Made by a program: the position numbers and the translations under genes. This document shows, piece by piece, positions 15,682 to 22,782 of a stretch of DNA of 24,955 bases; within the stretch, counting starts at the first letter, position 1; each line of letters opens with the position of its first letter. This DNA is from a bacterium UBP6_UBA1177 (GTDB lineage: Bacteria; UBP6; UBA1177): positions 1 through 24,955 of the forward strand of contig DBYV01000029.1 in the NCBI GenBank assembly GCA_002310995.1, written 5' to 3'. Under the pieces are notes generated by a model, which had not been told where the DNA came from, searched no databases, and worked only from the letters and a program-made list of their open reading frames with translations.

Positions 15682-17253
15682 CTACAAAAATTTGTATTTT
15701 CCCTTTCCCTGCCCTGAAACCGGGGCAATCAGCTGCAATTCATCATGAAGCCGCCTGATATAAGTTGTTGCGGTAACTTCCGAACAGTGAAGGACTTGAA
15801 CAATCTGGGAATTGCCGAAAATCTCCGTTCCAAAGCTGTCATAAATCAAAACCATATTCCGTTTTATCTTTTCCGCGTATCCGGAACGGGCGATCCGATC
15901 CTTGACTTCTTTGGTTTCGCCATCAATCCAAAGTTTTTCCTTTGGTTTGGTGCCGTTTTTTATTTCATAATACTCTTCATTCACCGGAATAACTACCGAA
16001 GTGATGTTCTCGTTTCCGTCAAATACTTTGTAGTAAAGCTGTGGCGAACCGTTATCTTCAAGCGACTTTTTCGCCTCGCCGATTCCAGTGCCGAAAGATT
16101 CGATAATTCCGAGCTGTTTGAACATATCCCTTATTTCGGGATTTTCCGTGTCACGCTCGCTGAAAAAGCTCCTTTCGTTCAAATCGCTGATTTTCAAAGG
16201 CGGAAGCGGCTTGTTGTAGTTGACGATGTTGATCTCTTTTTCGGAAACATAAATCTGGATCGCCTTCCCGTTCTCGTAATTGTTGTGAACCAGCGCGTTT
16301 GCGACAAGTTCTTCGACCGCCGTGAAAGTGAAGTTCGCGACTTTTCTGTTTTCAGCCTTGTTCTCCTCCCTGACGGTCAGCGTATTCAGGAAATGGTCAC
16401 TTATATATTCGACAGCCATCCGGTACTGCTTCCAGAGCGGACCTTTGAAAAGTCTTGATTCCATTTTTCTTTTTGTCCCGAACATATCGACAATCATTTC
16501 GATGTATGAATACGGAATAAATTTTTCGGGATTTGCTGCAAACATCAGAACGGCATAGTTTTTTACCCTTTTTCCGGCAGGATCATTTCTGTCAAGCAGC
16601 CGTAGAGTCCTGCACATTTCAACTTTGTCCAGATTTGCGGAAATAGTTCTGTCGCTGGTTGAAGCAAAGTATTCGCGCATAAAATCGCCGTCCAAGTCGT
16701 CAATCACGGCATCGGTGCTTGAAATTGAAGTAAAATGAAAATTTGAGAATTTACGCAGAAGATCGTATTCCTCGTCAACTTTTGCAAGCCTAGTATCAGC
16801 CTCGATTCTGACATAACGCCCGGCTTTCAGATTGATTTTTCTGTCACGCTCAGCCTTCTCGCTCACCATGAAGGGACCACCTGTCTGCCTAGGAACGACA
16901 AGCAGAATGTAAGGTTTTCCATCCAACTCATTTGTTATCAGAGTGTATGCGACATTCGGATGCAGAAACGAGCGGAGAGAATTCAGCAGATTCTTTGTTT
17001 TTTCGATAAATCCACGAGGAATCCCTTTCAGTGGAAGGCGCGGAACAGCCTTTTCACCGTCTGAGTCCGCTTCCTCAACACCGATAAAAATATATTGGAT
17101 ATCGTTGTCGTAGTAGTTATTACCGTAAGCGCAGATCGTTTTCAGTATTTTGTCCAGCTGATTCGCCGACGCTTTGTATTCGATATAGGAACACTCCGGC
17201 ACTCTGCCTTTCAAAATCTCATTGGCCTGTTTTTTTATTCTTTCGTAATCCAT
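15682..17253 (-). CDS. AlbA_2/Schlafen-domain ATP-binding transcriptional regulator
   Basis: 523 residues from the second in-frame ATG. The upstream ATG (17265) is rejected because GGAG, 6 nt before the second ATG, overlaps it, and the predicted transcript leaves it almost no leader. Numbering from the upstream ATG: the N-terminal AlbA_2 domain is ~20-160 (SYIEYKAS, then ICAYGNN and YIFIGVEE). A middle helical region follows. A GHKL-type ATPase module is ~315-428 (EELVANALVHNNY, NIVNYNKPLPP, NPEIRDMFKQLGIIESFGTGIGEA). A C-terminal winged-helix-like domain is ~474-527 (GNSQIVQVLHCSEVTATTYIRRLHDE). This architecture matches the large family of Schlafen/AlbA_2 putative DNA-binding ATPases, usually orphan regulators and sometimes found in defence or stress islands. 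Three operator-like repeats cover its own promoter, so autoregulation is likely. No partner gene is obvious apart from the small downstream antitoxin-like gene. Confidence 0.88.
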   Translation of the reverse strand: MDYERIKKQANEILKGRVPECSYIEYKASANQLDKILKTICAYGNNYYDNDIQYIFIGVEEADSDGEKAVPRLPLKGIPRGFIEKTKNLLNSLRSFLHPNVAYTLITNELDGKPYILLVVPRQTGGPFMVSEKAERDRKINLKAGRYVRIEADTRLAKVDEEYDLLRKFSNFHFTSISSTDAVIDDLDGDFMREYFASTSDRTISANLDKVEMCRTLRLLDRNDPAGKRVKNYAVLMFAANPEKFIPYSYIEMIVDMFGTKRKMESRLFKGPLWKQYRMAVEYISDHFLNTLTVREENKAENRKVANFTFTAVEELVANALVHNNYENGKAIQIYVSEKEINIVNYNKPLPPLKISDLNERSFFSERDTENPEIRDMFKQLGIIESFGTGIGEAKKSLEDNGSPQLYYKVFDGNENITSVVIPVNEEYYEIKNGTKPKEKLWIDGETKEVKDRIARSGYAEKIKRNMVLIYDSFGTEIFGNSQIVQVLHCSEVTATTYIRRLHDELQLIAPVSGQGKGKYKFL

Positions 17254-17268
17254 GCTTTTCTCCATCTC

Positions 17269-17324
17269 AAACCAAAGTTTTTATATGTTAAACCAAAGTT
17301 TTTGTCAAGCAAACCAAAGTTTTT
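17269..17324. promoter_or_regulatory. Three phased operator-like repeats
   Basis: The 14-mer AAACCAAAGTTTTT occurs identically at 17269-17282, 17290-17303 and 17311-17324, an exact 21-bp period (two helical turns), so all three lie on one DNA face. Each copy has short dyad symmetry, AAAC-CAAA-GTTT. The first overlaps the -10, the second fills the -35/-10 spacer, and the third lies just upstream of the -35 of the AlbA_2 regulator promoter. This is how a repressor array would be placed. Confidence 0.85.
17280..17308 (-). promoter_or_regulatory. Strong sigma70 promoter of the AlbA_2 regulator
   Basis: On the reverse strand, TTGACA (17303-17308), a 17-bp spacer and TATAAA (17280-17285): a perfect -35, optimal spacing and a near-consensus -10. 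The transcript would start near 17273, leaving about 20 nt before the ATG at 17253. This also supports that start over the ATG at 17265. Confidence 0.8.
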
Positions 17325-17393
17325 TATGAAAAAATTTAAAAAGCCGAGATTGTTTTTCGTGCTTTAACTAAGATTCATATTAAAAAAGCTCCT

Positions 17394-17417
17394 AAAAAAA
17401 CCGCCGGATTATAGCGG
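17394..17417 (-). terminator. Weak candidate terminator after the isochorismatase-like gene
   Basis: On the reverse strand a 4-bp CCGC/GCGG stem (arms 17414-17417 and 17401-17404) is followed by seven T. It lies downstream of the isochorismatase stop and upstream of the AlbA_2 promoter. The stem is short. The loop also holds TATAAT (17408-17413), which with TTGTTT 16 bp upstream (17430-17435) could instead be a second promoter. The rest of the 17325-17455 gap shows nothing further. Confidence 0.35.
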
Positions 17418-17455
17418 AAAAACGGTCGAAAACAAGGATTGAAAAACAGTTCCAG

Positions 17456-17983
17456 TTATTCTGACACAGTGCCGACATACTGGACTCCGGCCAGATTCAG
17501 CTTTTTACGGATTGCATTAATTTTATTTTCCGGGAACCTCGTTGCAGTCCCTTCCCGAATAACTGCGGCATTTATTCCTCTTTTTACCGCACCGAGTGCT
17601 GTCGCAGCAACGCATCCGCATTCGTCAAGACCGCAAAGATGAAGCATCTCGTAGCTTTTCTCACGTATAAACTTGTTCAGTTTTCTGCTGGTCAGAGCGT
17701 CACCTAAATACTTGTCGAAACAGTAATCCGACACAATATCCAGACCACTGTAGAGCTCTGCACCCTCAGTTCCTGCAATCGAATAGCCGAACAAAAAACG
17801 GTTCGTAAATAAATTCTGAATGATGTGGCGTATATAAATAACATCCTGATTTTTATCATGATATTCACGAATCAGATCATTAACTGAAGCAACCAGTCTG
17901 GCAGTATCGTAAGAAAAACGCTCTTTCCTTTTCTCCCAAAGATAATCGTTCTGCATATCGATCACAAGCAAAGCAGTTTTCAT
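17456..17983 (-). CDS. Isochorismatase-like cysteine hydrolase
   Basis: 175 residues, the usual size for the nicotinamidase/isochorismatase fold. The catalytic triad is visible: Asp9 in LLVIDMQNDY, Lys91 in FDKYLGDAL and nucleophile Cys124 in ECGCVAATA. The preceding LCGLDECG and following GAVKRGINAAVI are standard. Family members cleave amide or ester groups (nicotinamide, N-carbamoyl compounds, isochorismate), and the substrate cannot be told here. It follows the metallo-hydrolase gene by 24 bp and has a GGTGG ribosome site. It is the last gene of the long reverse-strand train that starts at or before tsf. Confidence 0.9.
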   Translation of the reverse strand: MKTALLVIDMQNDYLWEKRKERFSYDTARLVASVNDLIREYHDKNQDVIYIRHIIQNLFTNRFLFGYSIAGTEGAELYSGLDIVSDYCFDKYLGDALTSRKLNKFIREKSYEMLHLCGLDECGCVAATALGAVKRGINAAVIREGTATRFPENKINAIRKKLNLAGVQYVGTVSE

Positions 17984-17992
17984 ATTGCCACC

Positions 17993-18009
17993 AACAAATT
18001 TAATTTGTT
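17993..18009. repeat. 17-bp perfect palindrome between two genes
   Basis: AACAAATT-T-AATTTGTT, perfectly symmetric around one base, lies between the metallo-hydrolase stop codon (which it overlaps) and the ribosome site of the isochorismatase-like gene. It could be an operator or an mRNA hairpin controlling the last gene. At this AT content it could also be chance. Confidence 0.5.
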
Positions 18010-18784
18010 ACTTAACCAGTTCAATTTCCTCGCCTTCTCCGATCACAAGGCGGTTCGGTGAGTCGAACTGCTCGGCTCTCTCACGGTCGAAATACTTGCC
18101 GTCCTTGGGCGGAATCACATGATACGGGATATCGTGCTTGGCACCGACAAGTTTCGCGCACTCAGCCGCTTCGGGAAGATCCATGTTGTAAACGCCGTCG
18201 CAGCAGTAGAAAGCGTAATCAAGCTTCTTTTCAGCGAGGGCGGGCATCTGCTGAGTCTTGCTCGTATCGCCCGAAACATATACTGTCACGCCGTCTGAAA
18301 GCGTCAGAATGTAACCGACACACTCCTTAACATCGTGATTTTTGTTGTATCCCGCCTCAACTGCTTCGATCTTGACATAACCGAGATCAAAACTTTGGTG
18401 CTTTCCGTCAGCAAGAGCCTCTTTCCACGTGATCGTCCGGCAGTCGTCTTTGCGGTTTTTGATCTTGTCGAGAGCGTTGTGGTCAAAGTGGGCGTGAGTG
18501 ACAAGAATAAGGTCAGCCGCCGGCTCGTAGCCTTCTCCTACAAAAGGATCGATGTAGATCACCTTCCCTTCAGCCGTTGTGATGCGCAAACTTGCGTGCC
18601 CCATGTAAAGAAGTTTCGCCTTCGCGCCTTCTGACGGCTTGGTTTCATCCGTTTCAGCCGCCGGCACAGAATTTTGCTCACCCTTTTGTTCGTTTTTCTC
18701 GGCCTGATTTGATGCCGTTCCCGTGCAGGCTGCGAGAATAAAAGCCAAAAATGCTGACATAATAATTTCTACAATCCTCTTCAT
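18008..18784 (-). CDS. Metallo-beta-lactamase-fold hydrolase, predicted lipoprotein
   Basis: 258 residues. The N terminus is a lipoprotein signal ending LAFILAAC (Cys20), followed by a Glu/Lys/Thr-rich linker to ~55. The hydrolase domain matches the UlaG/UPF0173 type: GHASLRI near 62, IDPF at 78-81, the metal motif THAHFDH (96-102), His150, Asp173 in SGDT and His222 in YHVIPP. These give the full set of ligands for a two-metal site. Most UPF0173/UlaG-like enzymes are cytoplasmic, so a lipid-anchored version is unusual; the Lipo-Cys signal is clear. GGAG lies 6 nt before the ATG. It sits between the sugar-transporter fusion and an isochorismatase-like hydrolase. The substrate is unknown. Confidence 0.9.
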   Translation of the reverse strand: MKRIVEIIMSAFLAFILAACTGTASNQAEKNEQKGEQNSVPAAETDETKPSEGAKAKLLYMGHASLRITTAEGKVIYIDPFVGEGYEPAADLILVTHAHFDHNALDKIKNRKDDCRTITWKEALADGKHQSFDLGYVKIEAVEAGYNKNHDVKECVGYILTLSDGVTVYVSGDTSKTQQMPALAEKKLDYAFYCCDGVYNMDLPEAAECAKLVGAKHDIPYHVIPPKDGKYFDRERAEQFDSPNRLVIGEGEEIELVK

Positions 18785-18803
18785 CTGTTTCTCCGTTTTA
18801 ACT

Positions 18804-20999
18804 CTAATTTTCCTTTCCGACTTTTTCGGTCGCTTTGGAATAAAGCAGAAGAACTATGAAAATCAAGGTTGAATAAGCTGCCGCGTAGCCGTAGCGTTCC
18901 TGACGCTGGAACGCCCATTTGTAGGCTTCGCTTATGAGAATTTCGGTCGCGCCGTCGGGTTCGCCGCCCGAAACCAGGTAAATGATGTTGAACATGTTGA
19001 ATGTCCAGACGCTGCCCAGAATTACTGCCGGAAGAAGCGCCGGTTTCAAAAGCGGCAGGATTACGTGTCTGAACCGCTGAAATCCGTTGGCTCCGTCAAC
19101 GCTTGCGGCATCCTCGAGATCGTGCGGGATCGCCTGCAGTGCGCCGAGAGCAGTAACCATCATAAACGGGAATCCGAGCCACGTATTTGTCGTGACATTT
19201 GCCGCAAACGAAGTCCAGAAGCCGCTGAACCAGCTTACAGGTTCAAGCCCTATCGCCTGTAAAATGCCGTTTATCGCGCCGAACTGCCTGTTGAACATTC
19301 CTTTCCAGATAAGTGCCGTAATGTAGTTGGGAACTGCCCACGGGATTATGAGAAGCATTCTGTAAACGCCTTTAAGTTTGAGCCACGGCTCACGCAGCAT
19401 GAGAGCGAGCGCAAGACCTATCGAAACATGCAGAAAAACATTCACTGCCGTCCACAAAATCGTGACAAGAAGCGTGAAATAGAACGAAAGCGAATCGGTT
19501 ATCGGGAAATCTTTCGAAAGGAGGATCGAAATGAAGTTCGTAAACCCTACAAACTGGTATTCACCGCTTTTGTGGGCAAAAAACGCGACCGCCGTCCCTA
19601 CCGCAAACGGAACAAAAACAAGGACGAGCATCGAGAACATCGCCGGGAAAAGATAGAGGTAAGGTGTCGGCGACGACATAAGTTTTTCGAAAAATTTATA
19701 CTTTTTTATCTGTCTGACCGTGAAAACAAGCCCGATAACTGCCGCGATGACAAGAATTATTACAAAAACAACCGGGCTCTGCGCCTTCGGAAGCGGTTTA
19801 GAGAAGATTTTGAACTGCTGCTGCGCGCTTTCGAGAGCGTTTTCAGGGGTATCTGCACCGCGGAGAACCTTTCTCAAAGCACCTGCAAGCGGTTCCCAGA
19901 CCATTCTCATTTTCGGATTGTTGCTCATGGGAACTGAAACTTCGGCCTGTTTTTTGAAAACATTGAGGATTTCGTCGGTCGCGACTTCCTCATCCTCGTA
20001 AACCGAAGCGGTCGCGACAGACTGCCTTCCCGATACGGCGCGGACTTTGGCGGCATCGTGCGAAACGAGGAATTTTCCGAATTCCGCAGCCCCTTTTTTG
20101 TTTGTAGTTTCGTGATTTGAAACGAGATAAGCCTCGACCGTGAGGAAAGGTTTCATAACTTCGCCGCTTTCGCTAACTTTCGGAAGAACCGCGACCGAAT
20201 ACGGAACATTTTTGTCGATTTCGCCTAAAAACCACGGTCCGTTGATTACAAAAGCAGAGTTTCCTTCGTTGAAAAGCTGCGTAACAAGCGCAGAAGTCGC
20301 TTCCTGCGGCGTAACTTTCGATTTATTTACTAAATCATCAATAAATTCGAGTGCTTTAACATTTCCTTTATCGTCAAGGCATGCCATGCCGTCTTCCCTT
20401 TCCATGCCGTTTTCAAAGCAGAATTTTCCACCGAAACCGTAAATGAAAGAAGCCGCGAAATATGCCGAAGTCGCTTCGAAAGCAAGACCGTATTTCCCGT
20501 TTTTAGCGTCTGTGAAACTCTGCGCCGCTTTAAGAAGTTCGTCAGTAGTTTCAGGGACTTTTTCAACTTTATCGGTGCGGTAAAACAAAACCGCGTTTTT
20601 GAACGAAAGAGGAAATCCCCAGTATTTTCCGTTATATTTTAAGGCATCAAGAGTTGACGAAATCAGAGAATTTGAAACATTGCCGCTCAAAACATCGGAA
20701 AGATCTGAAATTATTCCGCTTTCAGCCCAGTCCCCCACTCTTTCATGAGCGAAAATGAATGCATCGGGACCGTTTCCGCGGGGAATCGCGCTCGTCAGTT
20801 TGTTGGCAAAGGCGTCGTAGGGAACATTCAGCAGATCGACTTTGTATTCAGACTGCAACTCGTTGAATTTGTTGCGTAATTCTTCAAGAGCCTTCTGCTC
20901 GTCGCCTCGGTACGAATGCCAGATCGTGACAGTTTCCTTCTCAGCAAAAAGCGAAAAGAAAACCAGCAAAATTAAAGAAAATAAAGTAAATTTTTTCAT
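18804..20999 (-). CDS. Fused sugar ABC transporter: binding protein plus MalF-type permease
   Basis: 731 residues joining two usually separate proteins. Residues 1-19 are a signal or anchor segment. Residues ~20-400 are a MalE-type extracellular solute-binding protein (VTIWHSYRGDEQKALEEL, GPDAFIFAHERVGDWAESG, YWGFPLSFKNAVLFYRTD, GNSAFVINGPWF). A linker and an added membrane helix (~412-432) bring the chain to the cytoplasm, followed by a six-helix MalF-like permease (~445-725). The permease has the EAA coupling loop (~619-650, AASVDGANGFQRFRHVILP). The added helix gives the correct topology. The partner MalG permease and MalK ATPase are not in the window; the next gene is a metallo-hydrolase. 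Such fusions occur in some Gram-negative bacteria. The start lies 3 bp after the preceding stop with a weak ribosome site, so coupling is likely. Confidence 0.92.
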   Translation of the reverse strand: MKKFTLFSLILLVFFSLFAEKETVTIWHSYRGDEQKALEELRNKFNELQSEYKVDLLNVPYDAFANKLTSAIPRGNGPDAFIFAHERVGDWAESGIISDLSDVLSGNVSNSLISSTLDALKYNGKYWGFPLSFKNAVLFYRTDKVEKVPETTDELLKAAQSFTDAKNGKYGLAFEATSAYFAASFIYGFGGKFCFENGMEREDGMACLDDKGNVKALEFIDDLVNKSKVTPQEATSALVTQLFNEGNSAFVINGPWFLGEIDKNVPYSVAVLPKVSESGEVMKPFLTVEAYLVSNHETTNKKGAAEFGKFLVSHDAAKVRAVSGRQSVATASVYEDEEVATDEILNVFKKQAEVSVPMSNNPKMRMVWEPLAGALRKVLRGADTPENALESAQQQFKIFSKPLPKAQSPVVFVIILVIAAVIGLVFTVRQIKKYKFFEKLMSSPTPYLYLFPAMFSMLVLVFVPFAVGTAVAFFAHKSGEYQFVGFTNFISILLSKDFPITDSLSFYFTLLVTILWTAVNVFLHVSIGLALALMLREPWLKLKGVYRMLLIIPWAVPNYITALIWKGMFNRQFGAINGILQAIGLEPVSWFSGFWTSFAANVTTNTWLGFPFMMVTALGALQAIPHDLEDAASVDGANGFQRFRHVILPLLKPALLPAVILGSVWTFNMFNIIYLVSGGEPDGATEILISEAYKWAFQRQERYGYAAAYSTLIFIVLLLYSKATEKVGKEN

Positions 21000-21002
21000 G
21001 GC

Positions 21003-21515
21003 TTATTTCTGAAGTGATTTTAAAATCTCAATTATTTCCTGAGGTTTCTGAGTTCCAATAAGAAGTTTGTTTCCGTTCGGGAACTCCAGTTGAAGACCTC
21101 TGTCGCCGCGGATGCTGAGGGATCTGTTGTTGTATCTTCCTTTGAGTCCCCAGCCGCCGTACTCGCGCACAGGATGATACTGTCTGACATAGTATGCAAG
21201 CATGTTGCTGAACGGATAGAATTTGAAGGAAAATCCTAACGGAAAAAGCCTGACATAAACACCCTGTTCTGTTATCTTAGTCTCTAATTTTATTGAAAAA
21301 ATCAAAGCAAGCGAAATAATTAAAGCAAGTCCCCACATGATTGCTTTGGATGCAAGAAAATCCGGATGATTCATAAAAAATTCAACGCGGGCAGAATCTG
21401 TTATAATGAGGAAAACAGGAACAAGCTGCACTAAAATAACAATCATATACAGCCACCACTGAGTGAGACGCTGTTTTTCGTAAAAAAGGACTTTTTCAAG
21501 AAGTTTTTCTCCCAT
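21003..21515 (-). CDS. Membrane protein, DUF6141-like
   Basis: 170 residues. Two transmembrane helices (~20-39 and ~57-75) are followed by a soluble, probably PH-like beta domain. Conserved features I associate with the DUF6141 family are YVRLFPL, REYGGWGLKG (117-126), GDRGLQLEFPNG and LLIGTQKPQEI. The function of the family is not known. GAGGTG lies 5 nt before the ATG. It sits between queH and the sugar-transporter fusion with gaps of 8 and 3 bp, with no evident functional link. Confidence 0.75.
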   Translation of the reverse strand: MGEKLLEKVLFYEKQRLTQWWLYMIVILVQLVPVFLIITDSARVEFFMNHPDFLASKAIMWGLALIISLALIFSIKLETKITEQGVYVRLFPLGFSFKFYPFSNMLAYYVRQYHPVREYGGWGLKGRYNNRSLSIRGDRGLQLEFPNGNKLLIGTQKPQEIIEILKSLQK

Positions 21516-21523
21516 TTTTCACC

Positions 21524-22066
21524 TCACTTTTTCTTGCTGTAATCGCATCCGCAGTATTTCTGCCGGTAAAGGCCGTACTCTTTCGAAAGCTCGATGGAAC
21601 GCTTGTAATCCCACCTTTCAAGGAACCATTTTATTCCGAATTTCTCAGAAAGCAGTTTTCCTATTTCGTTAAGCCACTCGAAATTTTTGTAAGGACTTAT
21701 GGCTAAAGTCGTACTTACCGCGTCGCAGCCGAGTTCCGCCGCCTTTTTAAAACTTTCGAGAAGTCTTAGATAATAGCAGATTCTGCACCTGAAACCGCCT
21801 TCGCCGCTCAAAGAAACAGGTTCGATCATTGAATTCCAGAAGTCGTAGTCGTATTTTCCGCGCAGAACTTTGACCGTGTTTCCGTAACGCGTATCGATGT
21901 ATCTGATAAGTTCCGACCAGCGTTTTTCCTCTTCTTCAGCCGGAGAAATGTTGGGATTGTAGTAAAAAACAGAGACATCCGAATCAGGATTATCAGCAAG
22001 AATTTTTTCCAAAGTCGCTGTCGTGCATGGCGCGCAGCAGGCATGAAGAAGAATTTTTTCAGTCAT
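21524..22066 (-). CDS. queH: Epoxyqueuosine reductase QueH
   Basis: 180 residues. It carries out the last step of queuosine synthesis, reducing epoxyqueuosine in the tRNA wobble position; it is the non-homologous replacement of QueG. Family landmarks are all present: LLHACCAPC (Cys10, Cys11, plus Cys14), FYYNPNISP, the RCRICYYLR motif (Cys94, Cys97), STTLAISPYKN and the C-terminal YRQKYCGC (Cys172, Cys174). The CC and CxxC cysteines are the expected iron-sulfur ligands and CGC the expected redox pair. The start is 5 bp after the MlaC-like stop with only a weak ribosome site, so it is probably coupled. Confidence 0.95.
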   Translation of the reverse strand: MTEKILLHACCAPCTTATLEKILADNPDSDVSVFYYNPNISPAEEEEKRWSELIRYIDTRYGNTVKVLRGKYDYDFWNSMIEPVSLSGEGGFRCRICYYLRLLESFKKAAELGCDAVSTTLAISPYKNFEWLNEIGKLLSEKFGIKWFLERWDYKRSIELSKEYGLYRQKYCGCDYSKKK

Positions 22067-22071
22067 TTAAG

Positions 22072-22782
22072 CTACTTGGCAGCAGGTTTAGTTTCTTTTT
22101 TATCCTGTTTTTCTTTTGAGGATTTTATTTTTTTGTCGATATTGGCGATAAGTTCGTCAACTGTTTTTTCTTTCAGATTCTTTTCAAACTGTTCGCGGTA
22201 ATTTCTCGCAAGACTTACAGTATCAAGCTCGACATCGAAAATTTTATATTTTCCGTCAATCTTCCTGATATGGTAAATCAGCTCGTAACCTACTGTTTTG
22301 CCTTTAAAAATACCCTGAATTTCAGATGTTATATAAATACTTTCAGGAACCCCTTTCAGATATTTTTTCTCAGTTCCCTTCTCTAAATATTTCTTTTCGT
22401 AACTTTTGTTGTAAAAGAGTTTGTCAAGATAGACATCAGTAAACAACTCTTTGATTTTATTAAACAATTCTTCTTTTTTGGCTTCAGAGGTTTCGTTCCA
22501 TTTCTTGCCCATTATATACTCGGACATAAAGCGGTAATCTATAAGTTCTTCAACAATTTCCTTAATTTCCTTATCTTTCGCGACATACTTGGGCGTTCCC
22601 TTTTTAGGATTTGTATTTGCAAGCCTCTCAAAAGCCTGTTCTTTAGTTTCAAGCAGCTTCATGGCAACTGCAACGTCAAGCCCTGAATTTTCGGCCGCAG
22701 GGTTGCTTCCTTCGGTTGCGGAGGCCTGCGCAAAAACACCGAAATACCAGCAAATAATAATGATTACCAAACTTTTCTTCAT
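22072..22782 (-). CDS. MlaC/Ttg2-type periplasmic lipid-binding protein
   Basis: 236 residues. A signal peptide (LVIIIICWYFGVFAQA, cleavage near residue 20-22) is followed by an MlaC-like domain. Supporting segments are DYRFMSEYIMGKKW, the long helix-plus-sheet middle and FDVELDTVSLARNYREQFEKNL, which matches the family end motif FDV-x-SL-x-NYR-x-QF. The tail (~215-236) is Lys-rich. MlaC proteins shuttle phospholipid across the periplasm between an inner-membrane MlaFEDB complex and the outer membrane; neither MlaFED nor MlaA is seen here. Its ATG follows the stop of the TolC-like gene with no gap (TAGATG), which suggests the two work together in envelope transport. Confidence 0.85.
   Translation of the reverse strand: MKKSLVIIIICWYFGVFAQASATEGSNPAAENSGLDVAVAMKLLETKEQAFERLANTNPKKGTPKYVAKDKEIKEIVEELIDYRFMSEYIMGKKWNETSEAKKEELFNKIKELFTDVYLDKLFYNKSYEKKYLEKGTEKKYLKGVPESIYITSEIQGIFKGKTVGYELIYHIRKIDGKYKIFDVELDTVSLARNYREQFEKNLKEKTVDELIANIDKKIKSSKEKQDKKETKPAAK

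Noticed and set aside
15610..15684. Readthrough of the AlbA_2 TAG stop into the antitoxin-tail gene, since both are in the same frame
   Set aside because: The 24 codons between are not conserved-looking, and the small gene has its own ribosome site and promoter boxes; frame agreement has a one in three chance.
17269..17324. CRISPR array
   Set aside because: Repeats are only 14 bp with 7-bp spacers and sit on a promoter; no cas genes are present.
17330..17400. Tiny leader ORF (SD-like AGGAG then ATG AAT CTT AGT TAA) upstream of the AlbA_2 promoter
   Set aside because: Only four codons, and it would need the doubtful second promoter at 17408-17435.
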